From assembly GCF_025564065.1 (NCBI RefSeq), contig NZ_JAMGZK010000055.1, positions 124,001 to 188,000 of the forward strand: a stretch of 64,000 bases of DNA. The letters run 5' to 3'. Made by a program: the position numbers and the translations under genes. The stretch comes from Silvania hatchlandensis. GTDB taxonomy: Bacteria; Pseudomonadota; Gammaproteobacteria; Enterobacterales; Enterobacteriaceae. The notes under the pieces were generated by a model. It made no database searches, was not told the origin of the DNA, and worked only from the letters and a program-made list of their open reading frames with translations. Numbering within the stretch: the first letter of the stretch is position 1; every line of letters starts with the position of its first letter. Positions 9,671 to 22,693 of the stretch are shown piece after piece.

Positions 9671-10942
9671 TCAGGCAGCGTCAGGGGCGCAGCCGTAGCG
9701 GTAGGCGCGCAGCACGTCCTGGATTTTATCGAGGATAAGATCCTGCGGCGTGGCCGAGAGCGTCTGGGCGGTTAAGCGTTCAAACTGCACCGGCAGGTAC
9801 TGGCTGACAAGCCCCAGCGGCAGGGTCAGGTTGCCGAGGTTGGCGATCAGTTTGTCCACGCTCTGGCGAATGCGCGGGTGCGGCCAGTAATAGCGAATGC
9901 GGTCCGACAGGCTAAAGTGAATATCCACCATCGCCTGACTCCAGGTCGGGCGATAGTATTTTTTCCAGTAATCCGGTTCGTTCAGCATGACTTCATCGAT
10001 CACCTCCAGCACCCGGCTGCGGTTCTCCGGGGCGATGAGGGCCTCTTCCATCTGCGCGAGGGCAAAAATCGCTTCGCGCAGGGCGAAGGTGAGGGCCGGG
10101 CCAACCTTCAGGATTGCAAAGTGATCGCGCACCAGCGCCCGGTATGCCTGGCGTGACTGGTAGTCGGTGGAGTGTGCTTCGTAGACCATCGGGGTCTGGC
10201 GGATCCAGCCCGACAGCGCTTCGGCAGCGTGCGGCTGATAGTGGATAATCTGCGTATGGTCGAACTCCACGCCGGGCTGCACGACGATGCCGATAACGCG
10301 CTCCATCGCCGCATCCAGCCCCAGAGCGTGAAATGCCTGCTGGTGGGTTTCCAGTGTGCGGACGGCATCCTCCACCCGGGTGACGTGCACGCTGTCGATG
10401 CTGCCGGCTTCCCCGCCCGGGACCGGTACTTCGGTGCCAATCACATAGGTCAGCGCCGCTTTTTGCGCATCAGTGGCGGTCTCTTCCGCGGCCTGACATA
10501 AGCGCGCTGCCCGCTGGGCCACCACGACGGGATCCAGCGGCACCGGATCGTCGGCGCAGGACATCGACGCATCAAGATGGATCTTGCTAAAGCCTGCCGC
10601 TACGTAAGCCTCGATCAGCGCAACGGCTTTCTCCATTGCCGCCTCTGCGGGTTCGTTCTGCCAGCAGTTAGGCCCCAGATGATCGCCGCCGAGGATCAGT
10701 CGTTCCGTGGGAAAACCCACTCTGGCGGCAATGGTCAGCACGAAATCGCGGAAGTCGGCAGGCTTCATGCCGGTATAGCCGCCAAATTGATTGACCTGAT
10801 TGGACGTCGCTTCAATCAGCACTTGATTGTCGGTCGGCAGGTCGAAGCGCAGGGCGGCTTCAATCACCAGTGGATGCGCTGAACAGACCGAACAAATCCC
10901 GAGATGTTCTCCCGCCTTGTGACGGGCAATAATATTTTTCAC
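9671..10942 (-). CDS. gatZ: Tagatose-1,6-bisphosphate aldolase subunit GatZ
   Basis: A 423-residue GatZ/KbaZ-family protein that stabilises and activates the catalytic aldolase GatY. Conserved stretches include [19 protein letters not shown] near the N-terminus, [15 protein letters not shown], and [11 protein letters not shown]. The start codon is GTG, supported by a strong GGAGG 5-6 bp upstream and by homology from the second residue. The gene is 22 bp downstream of gatY. GatZ has no aldolase activity of its own in the studied systems. Confidence 0.94.
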   Translation of the reverse strand: MKNIIARHKAGEHLGICSVCSAHPLVIEAALRFDLPTDNQVLIEATSNQVNQFGGYTGMKPADFRDFVLTIAARVGFPTERLILGGDHLGPNCWQNEPAEAAMEKAVALIEAYVAAGFSKIHLDASMSCADDPVPLDPVVVAQRAARLCQAAEETATDAQKAALTYVIGTEVPVPGGEAGSIDSVHVTRVEDAVRTLETHQQAFHALGLDAAMERVIGIVVQPGVEFDHTQIIHYQPHAAEALSGWIRQTPMVYEAHSTDYQSRQAYRALVRDHFAILKVGPALTFALREAIFALAQMEEALIAPENRSRVLEVIDEVMLNEPDYWKKYYRPTWSQAMVDIHFSLSDRIRYYWPHPRIRQSVDKLIANLGNLTLPLGLVSQYLPVQFERLTAQTLSATPQDLILDKIQDVLRAYRYGCAPDAA

Positions 10943-10964
10943 CGTTTCCTCCGGTTAGCGTGGT

Positions 10965-11946
<982 letters not shown>

Positions 11947-11947
11947 G

Positions 11948-11977
11948 CAAAAAAAAAGCATGGCCGAAGCCATGCTA
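11948..11977 (-). terminator. Rho-independent terminator of garD
   Basis: On the minus strand, AGCATGGC-TTCG-GCCATGCT is followed by nine T residues. It lies about 20 bp after the garD stop codon and separates garD from the gat promoter region downstream. Confidence 0.9.
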
Positions 11978-11996
11978 AAGGAGGTTTACAGCATTA

Positions 11997-13568
11997 TCAG
12001 GTCACAGGTGCCGGGTTAAATACCGCCAGCTGGTTGTGAAGTCCCCATTGATCCGAGAAGGTTTTCTTACGTCCGCTCGCCACATCCAGAATGAAGTGGA
12101 ACAGCTTCCAGCCCACGTCCTCGATGCTCTCTTCGCCGGTGGCGATCGTGCCTGCGTTGATGTCCATCAGATCATACCAACGGTTGGCAAGTTCAGTGCG
12201 GGTCGCCATTTTGATAACCGGCACCGCCATCAGGCCGTACGGCGTGCCGCGACCGGTGGTGAACACCTGAACGGTGATCCCAGAGGCCACCTGCTGGGTG
12301 CCGCAGACAAAATCGCTGGCCGGGGTGGCAGCATAAATCAGGCCGCGTTTGGTTGGCCGTTGGCCCGGTGAAAGCACTTCGACGATAGGGCTCTGGCCGG
12401 ATTTGGCAATCGAGCCCAGTGCTTTTTCCACCACGTTGGCGAGGCCGCCTTTCTTATTGCCCGGAGACGGGTTAGCACTGCGGTCGGTCTTGCCCATGTC
12501 GAGATAGTTGTCGTACCAGGCCATCTCTTCAAGCAGGCGTTTACCCACCTCTTCGTTAATGGTGCGCGGGGTTAACAGATGGATGGCGTCGCGCACTTCG
12601 GTCACTTCCGAGAACATCACCGTGGCGCCGCAGCGCACAAACAGGTCGGAGGCATAGCCCACCGCCGGGTTAGCTGTCACGCCGGAGAAGGCGTCGCTGC
12701 CGCCGCACTGGGTACCCACTACCAGCTCTGACGCCGGGCAGGTTTCACGCTTGCGCTGGTTCAGCTTCGCCAGATGACGTTCCGCAACCTGGAGGATGTC
12801 ATCCACCATCGAGCGGAAGCCGACGTGCTGCTCATCCTGCAGACGCACAATACTGGCGCTGTCTACCGGGATCGCCTGCACGTCTTCAGTGCCCTGCAGC
12901 AGTTTTTCGGGCTGGAGTTTCTCGCAGCCGAGGCCCACCACCATCACTTCGCCGCCGAAGTTTGGGTTCAGGGCGAGGTTGTGGATGGTGCGGATCGGCA
13001 CAATCGCCGCCGGGGCGTTAATCGCTACGCCACAGCCGTAAAGGTGGTTCAGGCCGACGACGCCGTCGACGTTCGGGTATTGTGGCAGCAGATCGCGCTC
13101 GATGATCTTCACCACATAGTCGACTACGCCGGCGACGCAGTGCACGCTGGTGCTGATGCCCAACAGGTTTTTGGTGCCGACGCTGCCGTCCGCATTGCGG
13201 TAGCCTTCAAAGGTGTAACCTTCCAGCGCAGGCAGCGCTTCCGGCATGCGGGTTGCCAGCGGCAGGGTATTGAGCGGCGGGGCTTCCGGCAGCGAGACCA
13301 GCGATTCGTCAATCCAGCTGCCCTGCGGGATCGCGCGCACCGCGTAACCGATCACTTCGCCGTAACGCACGATTTCGCCATGTTGGGCAATATCGACCAG
13401 CGCCACTTTATGACCTTGTGGAATATGCTCGATAAGTTCGAGTCCGTCCGGGAAACGCGTTCCGGCTTTTAACCCATGATCATTAACAATAATCGCCACG
13501 TTATCGGTCTCATGCACCTTAATATAAAACGCGGTTGGCGACTCTTGTCGAATTTCGATATCGGCCAT
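11997..13568 (-). CDS. garD: Galactarate dehydratase GarD
   Basis: A 523-residue UxaA/GarD-family dehydratase. It converts D-galactarate to 5-dehydro-4-deoxy-D-glucarate, the first step of galactarate catabolism. An N-terminal SAF-like domain (about residues 1-90) precedes the catalytic part, which has [21 protein letters not shown] and [15 protein letters not shown]. The family is iron dependent. It is transcribed away from garPLRK, which completes the pathway. Confidence 0.95.
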   Translation of the reverse strand: MADIEIRQESPTAFYIKVHETDNVAIIVNDHGLKAGTRFPDGLELIEHIPQGHKVALVDIAQHGEIVRYGEVIGYAVRAIPQGSWIDESLVSLPEAPPLNTLPLATRMPEALPALEGYTFEGYRNADGSVGTKNLLGISTSVHCVAGVVDYVVKIIERDLLPQYPNVDGVVGLNHLYGCGVAINAPAAIVPIRTIHNLALNPNFGGEVMVVGLGCEKLQPEKLLQGTEDVQAIPVDSASIVRLQDEQHVGFRSMVDDILQVAERHLAKLNQRKRETCPASELVVGTQCGGSDAFSGVTANPAVGYASDLFVRCGATVMFSEVTEVRDAIHLLTPRTINEEVGKRLLEEMAWYDNYLDMGKTDRSANPSPGNKKGGLANVVEKALGSIAKSGQSPIVEVLSPGQRPTKRGLIYAATPASDFVCGTQQVASGITVQVFTTGRGTPYGLMAVPVIKMATRTELANRWYDLMDINAGTIATGEESIEDVGWKLFHFILDVASGRKKTFSDQWGLHNQLAVFNPAPVT

Positions 13569-13982
13569 TTTCCAGTATTCTCCAACAAGTGGTAGATAAT
13601 TAATGTGTAAAAGAGTGCGTATATTTTCTTGTGGTCGGAAATAAAGACTCTGCTCAGTGGAATAAAGAATGTCAGGCGCGGCGAATTGAAAACGTGATCA
13701 AGATCACTCATTTTTGACATCAGATCCCGCCAGGGCAGGGTAATGCATAAATCTGTGCATCAGCGCCCAGGGGTTTGTGCATATGCTCAAAATATTATTG
13801 TTACACCACTCTAAAATTGAGCAATGCAACAGTGCGGAGGGTAGGGGTGTTGATTATACTCAATAACGATTTCAATGCGTCTGGTTAATTACCTGATATT
13901 GCCTGCTATCGATAAATAATCAGGAATGCCTCTTTCTTAAAATAATAAAAATAACGACATCGATGTGCCAGAGGAAATAAAA
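13569..13982. promoter_or_regulatory. garD-garP divergent control region
   Basis: A 414-bp A+T-rich interval between divergent garD and garP. It contains a CRP-like site (listed separately). In E. coli the gar genes are activated by CdaR. A CdaR site is expected here, but I do not know its consensus well enough to place one. A small ORF on the minus strand in this region looks spurious. Confidence 0.6.
13693..13708. promoter_or_regulatory. CRP-like site in the garD-garP region
   Basis: CGTGA-TCAAGA-TCACT fits the CRP consensus TGTGA-N6-TCACA with one mismatch per arm and exact spacing. It lies about 125 bp upstream of the garD start. Cyclic-AMP control is expected for a sugar-acid pathway; binding is inferred. 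Confidence 0.55.
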
Positions 13983-15317
13983 ATGTTGCTGGATACTACC
14001 GTGAGTGCAAAAAAGGGTACACCTACCCGCTACCTGATTCTGTTAATTATCTTTATTGTTACTGCGGTCAATTACGCCGACCGCGCGACGCTCTCTATTG
14101 CCGGTACGGCAGTGGCCGAAGAACTGCATTTAAGCGCGGTGGAGATGGGGTATATCTTCTCCGCCTTCGGCTGGGCCTACCTGCTGATGCAGATCCCCGG
14201 CGGCTGGCTGCTGGATAAGTTTGGGTCGAAAAAGGTCTATACCTACAGCCTGTTCTTCTGGTCGCTGTTTACCTTCCTGCAGGGCTTTGTCGACTTCGTC
14301 CCGCTGGCGTGGGCCGGTATCTCCATGTTCTTTATGCGCTTTATGCTGGGCTTCTCCGAAGCGCCGTCGTTCCCGGCCAACGCCCGTATTGTGGCGGCCT
14401 GGTTCCCGACCAAAGAGCGCGGCACCGCATCGGCGATTTTTAACTCCGCCCAGTACTTCTCGCTGGCGCTGTTCTCTCCGCTGCTCGGCTGGCTGACCTT
14501 TGCCTGGGGTTGGGAGCATGTCTTTACCGTGATGGGTGTGATTGGCTTTGTGCTGACCGGCCTGTGGGTGAAGTTAATCCATAACCCAACCGATCATCCG
14601 CGGATGACTGCCGAGGAGCTGCAGTTCATCAAGGACGGCGGCGCGGTTGTCGACATGGATCATAAAAAGCCGGGCGATAAAGCGGCAAGCGGTCCTAAGC
14701 TGCATTACATCAAACAATTACTGTCGAACCGCATGATGCTGGGCGTGTTTTTCGGTCAATATTTTATCAACACCATCACCTGGTTCTTCCTCACCTGGTT
14801 CCCGATTTATCTGGTGCAGGAAAAGGGGATGTCGATTCTGAAGGTCGGTCTGGTGGCTTCGATTCCGGCGCTGTGTGGTTTTGCCGGTGGTGTACTGGGC
14901 GGCGTGTTCTCCGATCATCTGATCAAGAAAGGCAAGTCGATTACCCTGGCGCGTAAGCTGCCGATTGTGCTCGGCATGTTGCTGGCATCCACCATTATTC
15001 TGTGTAACTACACCAACAACACTGCGCTGGTAGTGGCCCTGATGGCGCTGGCATTCTTCGGTAAAGGTTTTGGTGCCCTGGGCTGGCCGGTGATTTCCGA
15101 TACCGCGCCAAAAGAGATTATCGGCCTGTGCGGCGGTGTGTTTAACGTCTTTGGCAACGTAGCGTCAATCGTCACGCCGTTGGTGATTGGCTATCTGGTC
15201 AGCGAACTGCACTCGTTCAACGCAGCGCTGGTCTTCGTAGGGTGTTCAGCGCTGATGGCGATGTTCTGCTACCTGTTCGTAGTGGGCGACATCAAACGTA
15301 TGGAATTGCAGAAATAA
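13983..15317 (+). CDS. garP: Galactarate/glucarate transporter GarP (MFS)
   Basis: A 444-residue major facilitator of the anion:cation symporter family with 12 predicted membrane segments. It imports galactarate, glucarate and probably glycerate. Motifs include NYADRATLSIAG in helix 1 and GWLLDKFGSKKVYTYS in the first cytoplasmic loop. The frame is open six codons upstream, but ATG at 13983 follows AGAGGAA at suitable spacing and matches the family N-terminus. It is first in garPLRK, with a 15-bp gap to garL. Confidence 0.95.
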   Translation: MLLDTTVSAKKGTPTRYLILLIIFIVTAVNYADRATLSIAGTAVAEELHLSAVEMGYIFSAFGWAYLLMQIPGGWLLDKFGSKKVYTYSLFFWSLFTFLQGFVDFVPLAWAGISMFFMRFMLGFSEAPSFPANARIVAAWFPTKERGTASAIFNSAQYFSLALFSPLLGWLTFAWGWEHVFTVMGVIGFVLTGLWVKLIHNPTDHPRMTAEELQFIKDGGAVVDMDHKKPGDKAASGPKLHYIKQLLSNRMMLGVFFGQYFINTITWFFLTWFPIYLVQEKGMSILKVGLVASIPALCGFAGGVLGGVFSDHLIKKGKSITLARKLPIVLGMLLASTIILCNYTNNTALVVALMALAFFGKGFGALGWPVISDTAPKEIIGLCGGVFNVFGNVASIVTPLVIGYLVSELHSFNAALVFVGCSALMAMFCYLFVVGDIKRMELQK

Positions 15318-15332
15318 GCAAAGGTATAAACG

Positions 15333-16103
15333 ATGAGTAACGATATTTTCCCGAACAAATTTAAAGCGGCCCTCGCGGCAAATCAGATTCAGATCGGCTG
15401 CTGGTCCGCACTGGCAAGCCCAATCAGCACCGAAGTGCTGGGGCTGGCAGGTTTTGACTGGCTGGTGCTGGACGGTGAACATGCTCCGAACGACGTCACC
15501 ACGTTTATTCCGCAGCTGATGGCGCTGAAAGGCAGCAACAGCGCGCCAGTGGTTCGCGTCCCGACCAATGAGCCGGTGATCATCAAGCGCCTTCTGGATA
15601 TCGGCTTCTACAACTTCCTGATCCCGTTTGTGGAAAACGTGGAAGAGGCGGTGCAGGCGGTGGCGTCCACCCGCTATCCACCGGAAGGGATCCGCGGCGT
15701 GTCGGTTTCCCATCGTGCCAATATGTTTGGCACTGTGCCGGACTACTTCGCTCAGTCGAACAAGAACATCACCATCCTGGTCCAGATTGAAAGCCAGCAG
15801 GGCGTGGACAACGTTGATGCAATTGCCGCCACTGACGGCGTAGACGGCATCTTCGTCGGCCCAAGCGACCTGGCGGCGGCCTTTGGCCAACTCGGCAATG
15901 CCAACCACCCGGAGGTGCAGCGCGCCATTCAGCATATTTTTGCCCGCGCGAAAGCCCATGGTAAACCGTGCGGCATCCTGGCTCCGGTTGAGGCCGATGC
16001 CCGTCGCTATCTGGAATGGGGTGCGACCTTCGTTGCCGTCGGCAGCGATCTCGGCGTCTTCCGCTCTGCGACCCAGAAGTTAGCTGATTCCTTTAAAAAA
16101 TAA
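15333..16103 (+). CDS. garL: 5-keto-4-deoxy-D-glucarate aldolase GarL
   Basis: A 256-residue HpcH/HpaI-type class II aldolase. It splits 5-keto-4-deoxy-D-glucarate into pyruvate and tartronate semialdehyde. Signatures include [14 protein letters not shown] near residue 45, [15 protein letters not shown], and [15 protein letters not shown] near 170, with the metal ligands E and D in the last two. It lies between the transporter and the semialdehyde reductase, matching the order of the pathway. Confidence 0.95.
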   Translation: MSNDIFPNKFKAALAANQIQIGCWSALASPISTEVLGLAGFDWLVLDGEHAPNDVTTFIPQLMALKGSNSAPVVRVPTNEPVIIKRLLDIGFYNFLIPFVENVEEAVQAVASTRYPPEGIRGVSVSHRANMFGTVPDYFAQSNKNITILVQIESQQGVDNVDAIAATDGVDGIFVGPSDLAAAFGQLGNANHPEVQRAIQHIFARAKAHGKPCGILAPVEADARRYLEWGATFVAVGSDLGVFRSATQKLADSFKK

Positions 16104-16133
16104 CCACCACTGAATAAAGAGAGAGACGCAATT

Positions 16134-17024
16134 ATGACACTGAAAGTTGGTTTTATTGGCCTGGGTATCATGGGTAAACCAATGAGTAAAAACCTCATTA
16201 AAGCAGGTTACTCACTGGTGGTTTCTGACCGCAATCCTGAGGTGGTGGCCGAGCTTATCGCCGCAGGTGCCGAGACCGCGACCACCGCAAAAGGCATTGC
16301 CGAGCAGTGTGATGTGATCATCACCATGCTGCCAAACTCCCCGCACGTGAAAGAGGTGGCGCTGGGTGAGAACGGCATCATCGACGGTGCAAAACCGGGT
16401 ACCGTACTGATCGACATGAGCTCCATCGCTCCCCTGGCGAGCCGCGAAATCAGCGATGCGCTGAAAGTAAAAGGCGTGCAGATGCTGGATGCGCCGGTCA
16501 GCGGTGGTGAACCGAAAGCTATCGACGGCACCCTGTCCGTGATGGTGGGCGGCGACAAGGCGATTTTTGACCAGTATTACGACCTGCTGAAAGCGATGGC
16601 CGGTTCCGTGGTGCACACCGGGGATATTGGTGCGGGTAACGTCACCAAGCTGGCAAACCAGGTGATTGTGGCGCTGAACATTGCCGCAATGTCCGAAGCG
16701 CTGACCCTGGCCACTAAAGCGGGCGTCAACCCGGATCTGGTGTACCAGGCCATTCGTGGTGGTCTGGCCGGTAGCACCGTGCTGGATGCCAAAGCGCCAA
16801 TGGTCATGGATCGTAACTTCAAGCCAGGATTCCGTATTGATTTGCACATCAAGGATCTGGCGAACGCCCTGGACACCTCCCACGGCGTCGGCGCGCAGCT
16901 GCCGCTGACCGCCGCTGTAATGGAAATGATGCAGGCACTGCGTGCTGACGGTCATGGCAACGACGACCACAGCGCTATCGCGTGCTATTACGAAAAACTG
17001 GCGAAAGTCGAAGTCTCTCGCTAA
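16134..17024 (+). CDS. garR: Tartronate semialdehyde reductase GarR
   Basis: A 296-residue member of the 3-hydroxyisobutyrate dehydrogenase family. It reduces tartronate semialdehyde to D-glycerate with NAD(P)H. The N-terminal Rossmann motif GFIGLGIMGKPMSKNL starts at residue 6. DAPVSGGEPKAIDGTL, near residue 120, is the substrate-binding signature. GNVTKLANQ contains the catalytic lysine. A terminator hairpin separates it from garK. Confidence 0.95.
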   Translation: MTLKVGFIGLGIMGKPMSKNLIKAGYSLVVSDRNPEVVAELIAAGAETATTAKGIAEQCDVIITMLPNSPHVKEVALGENGIIDGAKPGTVLIDMSSIAPLASREISDALKVKGVQMLDAPVSGGEPKAIDGTLSVMVGGDKAIFDQYYDLLKAMAGSVVHTGDIGAGNVTKLANQVIVALNIAAMSEALTLATKAGVNPDLVYQAIRGGLAGSTVLDAKAPMVMDRNFKPGFRIDLHIKDLANALDTSHGVGAQLPLTAAVMEMMQALRADGHGNDDHSAIACYYEKLAKVEVSR

Positions 17025-17030
17025 CAAAAA

Positions 17031-17058
17031 CGGGCGCGGTAACGCGCCCGCTATTTTT
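17031..17058 (+). terminator. Hairpin terminator between garR and garK
   Basis: CGGGCGCG-GTAA-CGCGCCCG is followed by CTATTTTT. It lies 6 bp after the garR stop and 27 bp before garK. It may attenuate garK relative to garPLR, or garK may have its own start site. Confidence 0.75.
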
Positions 17059-17084
17059 GCCTCAAGCGGTAACAGGCTATAACT

Positions 17085-18230
17085 ATGAAAATCGTAATCG
17101 CCCCTGACTCTTATAAAGAAAGCCTGTCTGCCACCGAGGTAGCGCAGGCGATAGAAAAAGGCTTTCGGGAAATCTTTCCCGATGCAGAGTATGTTTCTGT
17201 TCCCGTTGCAGATGGCGGAGAAGGAACGGTTGAAGCGATGATTGCTGCCACTCACGGCACGGTACAGCACGCAGTCGTGACCGGGCCGCTGGGCGAAAAG
17301 GTCGATGCCTGCTGGGGGATTTCCGGCGATGGCGTGACGGCCTTCATTGAGATGGCCGCGGCGAGCGGACTGGTGCTGGTTCCACCGGCGCAGCGCGACC
17401 CCCTTATCACGACTTCCCGCGGTACCGGGGAGCTGATCCTTGCGGCGCTGGATAAAGGTGCGCGCAATATCATTATTGGGATTGGCGGCAGCGCCACCAA
17501 CGACGGCGGTGCCGGGATGGTGCAAGCCCTCGGCGCAAAACTGACCGACGCTAATGGCACTGAGATCGGCCACGGCGGCGGCAGCCTGATGGCACTGAAC
17601 AACATTGATATTTCGGCGCTCGATCCGCGCCTCAAATCCTGCGCAATTCGCGTGGCCTGCGACGTGAGCAATCCGCTGGTCGGCGAGCAGGGTGCATCCC
17701 GGATCTTCGGCCCGCAGAAAGGGGCCACCGAAGCGATCATCGTCGAACTCGACAACAACCTCGGGCATTTTGCCGACGTGATTAACGCCTCACTGCACAT
17801 CGACGTCAAAAACGTCCCCGGTGCGGGCGCGGCAGGCGGTATGGGCGCGGCGCTGATGGCTTTCCTCGGTGCAGAGCTGAAAAGCGGCATCGAAATTGTC
17901 ACCCAGGCACTCAACCTCGAAGAACATATTCATGACTGCACCTGGGTAGTGACCGGTGAAGGGCGGCTGGACAGTCAAAGCATTCATGGCAAAGTCCCGG
18001 TGGGCGTGGCGAGTGTCGCCAAAAAGTACCATAAGCCGGTGATTGGTATCGCAGGCAGTCTGACCAACGATGTGGGTATCGTGCACCAGTATGGCATCGA
18101 CGCGGTGTTCAGCGTCCTGACCCGTATCAGCACCCTGGAAGAGGCGTTCCGCGGCGCGTTTGACAATATTTATCGCGCCTCGCGCAATATTGCCGCCACC
18201 CTGCAGGTAGGGATGCGCACGGAAGGGTGA
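17085..18230 (+). CDS. garK: Glycerate 2-kinase GarK
   Basis: A 381-residue glycerate kinase of type 1. It phosphorylates D-glycerate to 2-phosphoglycerate, feeding galactarate carbon into lower glycolysis. Visible signatures are MKIVIAPDSYKESLSATEVA at the N-terminus, GIGGSATNDGGAGMVQALGA near residue 130 and VVTGEGRLDSQSIHGK near 290. The stop codon falls inside the -35 element of the rnpB promoter, so the garK 3' end and rnpB control are physically linked. Confidence 0.95.
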   Translation: MKIVIAPDSYKESLSATEVAQAIEKGFREIFPDAEYVSVPVADGGEGTVEAMIAATHGTVQHAVVTGPLGEKVDACWGISGDGVTAFIEMAAASGLVLVPPAQRDPLITTSRGTGELILAALDKGARNIIIGIGGSATNDGGAGMVQALGAKLTDANGTEIGHGGGSLMALNNIDISALDPRLKSCAIRVACDVSNPLVGEQGASRIFGPQKGATEAIIVELDNNLGHFADVINASLHIDVKNVPGAGAAGGMGAALMAFLGAELKSGIEIVTQALNLEEHIHDCTWVVTGEGRLDSQSIHGKVPVGVASVAKKYHKPVIGIAGSLTNDVGIVHQYGIDAVFSVLTRISTLEEAFRGAFDNIYRASRNIAATLQVGMRTEG

Positions 18231-18255
18231 CAGCAGCGGCTAAACCCTCTATACT
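18227..18255 (+). promoter_or_regulatory. rnpB sigma-70 promoter
   Basis: GTGACA (18227-18232), a 17-bp spacer and TATACT (18250-18255) lie 8 bp before the 5' end of RNase P RNA. The -35 box overlaps the TGA stop of garK (18228-18230). A GCGCGCC discriminator follows the -10, typical of growth-rate-controlled stable RNA promoters. Confidence 0.85.
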
Positions 18256-18262
18256 GCGCGCC

Positions 18263-18640
<378 letters not shown>

Positions 18641-18650
18641 CTTCAAGAGA

Positions 18651-18673
18651 AACCCGCTTCGGCGGGTTTTTTG
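18651..18673 (+). terminator. rnpB rho-independent terminator
   Basis: AACCCGC-TTCG-GCGGGTT followed by TTTT directly downstream of the mature rnpB 3' end. This is a standard strong intrinsic terminator. Confidence 0.92.
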
Positions 18674-19293
18674 CTTTCTGGCATCCCCCTGAGAGATGAA
18701 CCAATTCTCATATTTGCGACAATAAGCACATTTCACTGTTTTTAGTTAAAACTTCACCCTGTACTAAATGTGAGTGGTCTGCATCACAAAATTACGCGCT
18801 ATAAAATCGCCATTTTCCAGTGTTAAGTTGATGTTGTCTTTGTTGCGTGTTCGTGATGACTTTTGTCATTCATTAACTATATATTGATGTTCAATGCATT
18901 TGCCTCATGAATGATGTGATGCGCGCCACGCTTTATTCCCGCTCAACCGTTTAATGATTAACTTATTTGATAATTTACATCTTTTTTTACTTAGATTAAC
19001 GACTATTTATTACTCTTTAATTGCCTGAAATATCACCTTTACTGCGCGAGTAAATTGTCATTAGGCCTCCGAGGTTATCGCCATAAAATAAATTTATCTC
19101 GGCGGTTTTTGTTGATCAATATCAGGCAAAATAGCGGTGTGTTAATTTTAAGATGTTGTTTTTTAAAGCTTAATTTAGGTTTTTTAGTGGGGCTCTATAA
19201 AAGGAAAAGTAATTTGTGAGTAACAGCACATACCCTCGTTATCAATAATGGTTAGAATTCTGCATCGGGATAAGGAAATAAGCGCAGAATATG
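18674..19293 (+). promoter_or_regulatory. tdc operon upstream region, A+T-rich
   Basis: About 620 bp without a supported gene. In E. coli this interval holds tdcR and the CRP- and IHF-dependent tdc promoter. No ORF here resembles TdcR. TGTGA-GTGGTC at 18769-18779 is a good left half of a CRP site, but the right half (TGCAT) is poor. A hairpin with a T-run at 19066-19110 is listed separately. The strong A+T bias would suit IHF or H-NS binding. Confidence 0.6.
19066..19110 (+). terminator. Possible intrinsic terminator/attenuator in the tdc leader
   Basis: CCTCCGAG (19066-19073) can pair with CTCGGCGG (19098-19105), allowing one G-U pair, and is followed by TTTTT. The loop of 24 nt contains the self-complementary ATAAATTTAT. 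It lies about 185 bp before tdcA. It could attenuate a long tdc leader or end a transcript from upstream. Confidence 0.4.
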
Positions 19294-20232
19294 ATGAACA
19301 CTATTATTCTACCGAAGACGCAGCATCTGGTCGTATTTCAGGAAGTCATTAAAAGTGGATCTATCGGGTCTGCTGCCAGACAGCTGGGTCTGACGCAGCC
19401 GGCGGTCAGCAAAATCATTAATGATATCGAATCCTACTTCGGCGTTGAGCTGATCGTGCGTAAGAACACCGGCGTGAAGCTGACCAGTGCCGGGCAGACC
19501 TTACTCGCGTACTCCGAATCCATCACCCGTGAAATGAAGAACATGGTCAGCGAGATGAACACGCTGAGCTTTAGCACCGTTATCGATGTGTCGTTCGGCT
19601 ACCCGTCGCTGATTGGCTTTACCTTTCTCTCCAGCATGATCAAGACGTTCAAGGAAGTGTTCCCGAAAGCGCGCGTATCAATGTTCGAAGCGCAGCTCTC
19701 CTCCTTCCTGCCTGCGATCCGCGACGGCAGACTGGATTTTGCTATTGGCACCCTGAGCGATGAAATGCTGCTGCAGGATCTGCACGTTGAGCCCCTGTTT
19801 GAATCTGAGTTTGTGCTGGTGGCTAGCCGTTCACGAACATGCACCGGCCCGACTACCCTGGCATCGCTCACCCATGAGCAGTGGGTGATGCCGCAAACCG
19901 ATATGGGCTACTACAAAGAACTGCTAACCACCCTTCAGAACAACCACATCAGAATTGAAAACATCGTCCAGACCGACTCCGTTGTCACTATCTATAACCT
20001 GGTGCTTAACGCCGATTATCTCACGGTGATCCCGCGCGACATGATTGCGCCATTCGGTTCGGATCAATTTGTTGTACTGCCGGTCGAAGAGAAATTACCT
20101 GTTGCGCGCTATGCGGCGGTATGGTCCAAAAATTACCGTATTAAAAAATCCGCTTCGGTATTAGTCGAACTTGCGAAGCAATATTCTGCTCAGAATAGCG
20201 AAAGGCGAAAACAACCCGAAATAGCAGAATAA
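19294..20232 (+). CDS. tdcA: tdc operon transcriptional activator TdcA (LysR family)
   Basis: A 312-residue LysR-type regulator that activates the anaerobic threonine/serine degradation operon. The N-terminal helix-turn-helix is visible in GSIGSAARQLGLTQPAVSK (about residues 20-38), followed by the effector domain with SFGYPSLIGF. Two adjacent ATGs occur (19291, 19294). The second gives the usual MNTIILPKTQ start and E. coli length, though the first cannot be excluded. It is the first gene of tdcABCDE. Confidence 0.94.
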   Translation: MNTIILPKTQHLVVFQEVIKSGSIGSAARQLGLTQPAVSKIINDIESYFGVELIVRKNTGVKLTSAGQTLLAYSESITREMKNMVSEMNTLSFSTVIDVSFGYPSLIGFTFLSSMIKTFKEVFPKARVSMFEAQLSSFLPAIRDGRLDFAIGTLSDEMLLQDLHVEPLFESEFVLVASRSRTCTGPTTLASLTHEQWVMPQTDMGYYKELLTTLQNNHIRIENIVQTDSVVTIYNLVLNADYLTVIPRDMIAPFGSDQFVVLPVEEKLPVARYAAVWSKNYRIKKSASVLVELAKQYSAQNSERRKQPEIAE

Positions 20233-20331
20233 GTAATCCAACGATAAAGATATACACCTCAGGCGAATATCAATGGTTCGTCGATGGCTGGATTTTGTCT
20301 ACAGAACATTAATGATTATAAAGAGGATTAT

Positions 20332-22664
<2,333 letters not shown>

Positions 22665-22693
22665 TTTGAGCTCAGGATGAGCGGAGTAAAGAG

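Noticed and set aside
13469..13720. 83-codon minus-strand ORF overlapping the start of garD
   Set aside because: It overlaps the garD N-terminus out of frame and spans the promoter region with the CRP-like site; composition is not protein-like.
16212..17768. 518-codon minus-strand ORF opposite garR and garK
   Set aside because: It crosses two well-identified genes and the garR terminator on the other strand; His/Gln/Arg-rich composition is typical of antisense frames in GC-rich genes.
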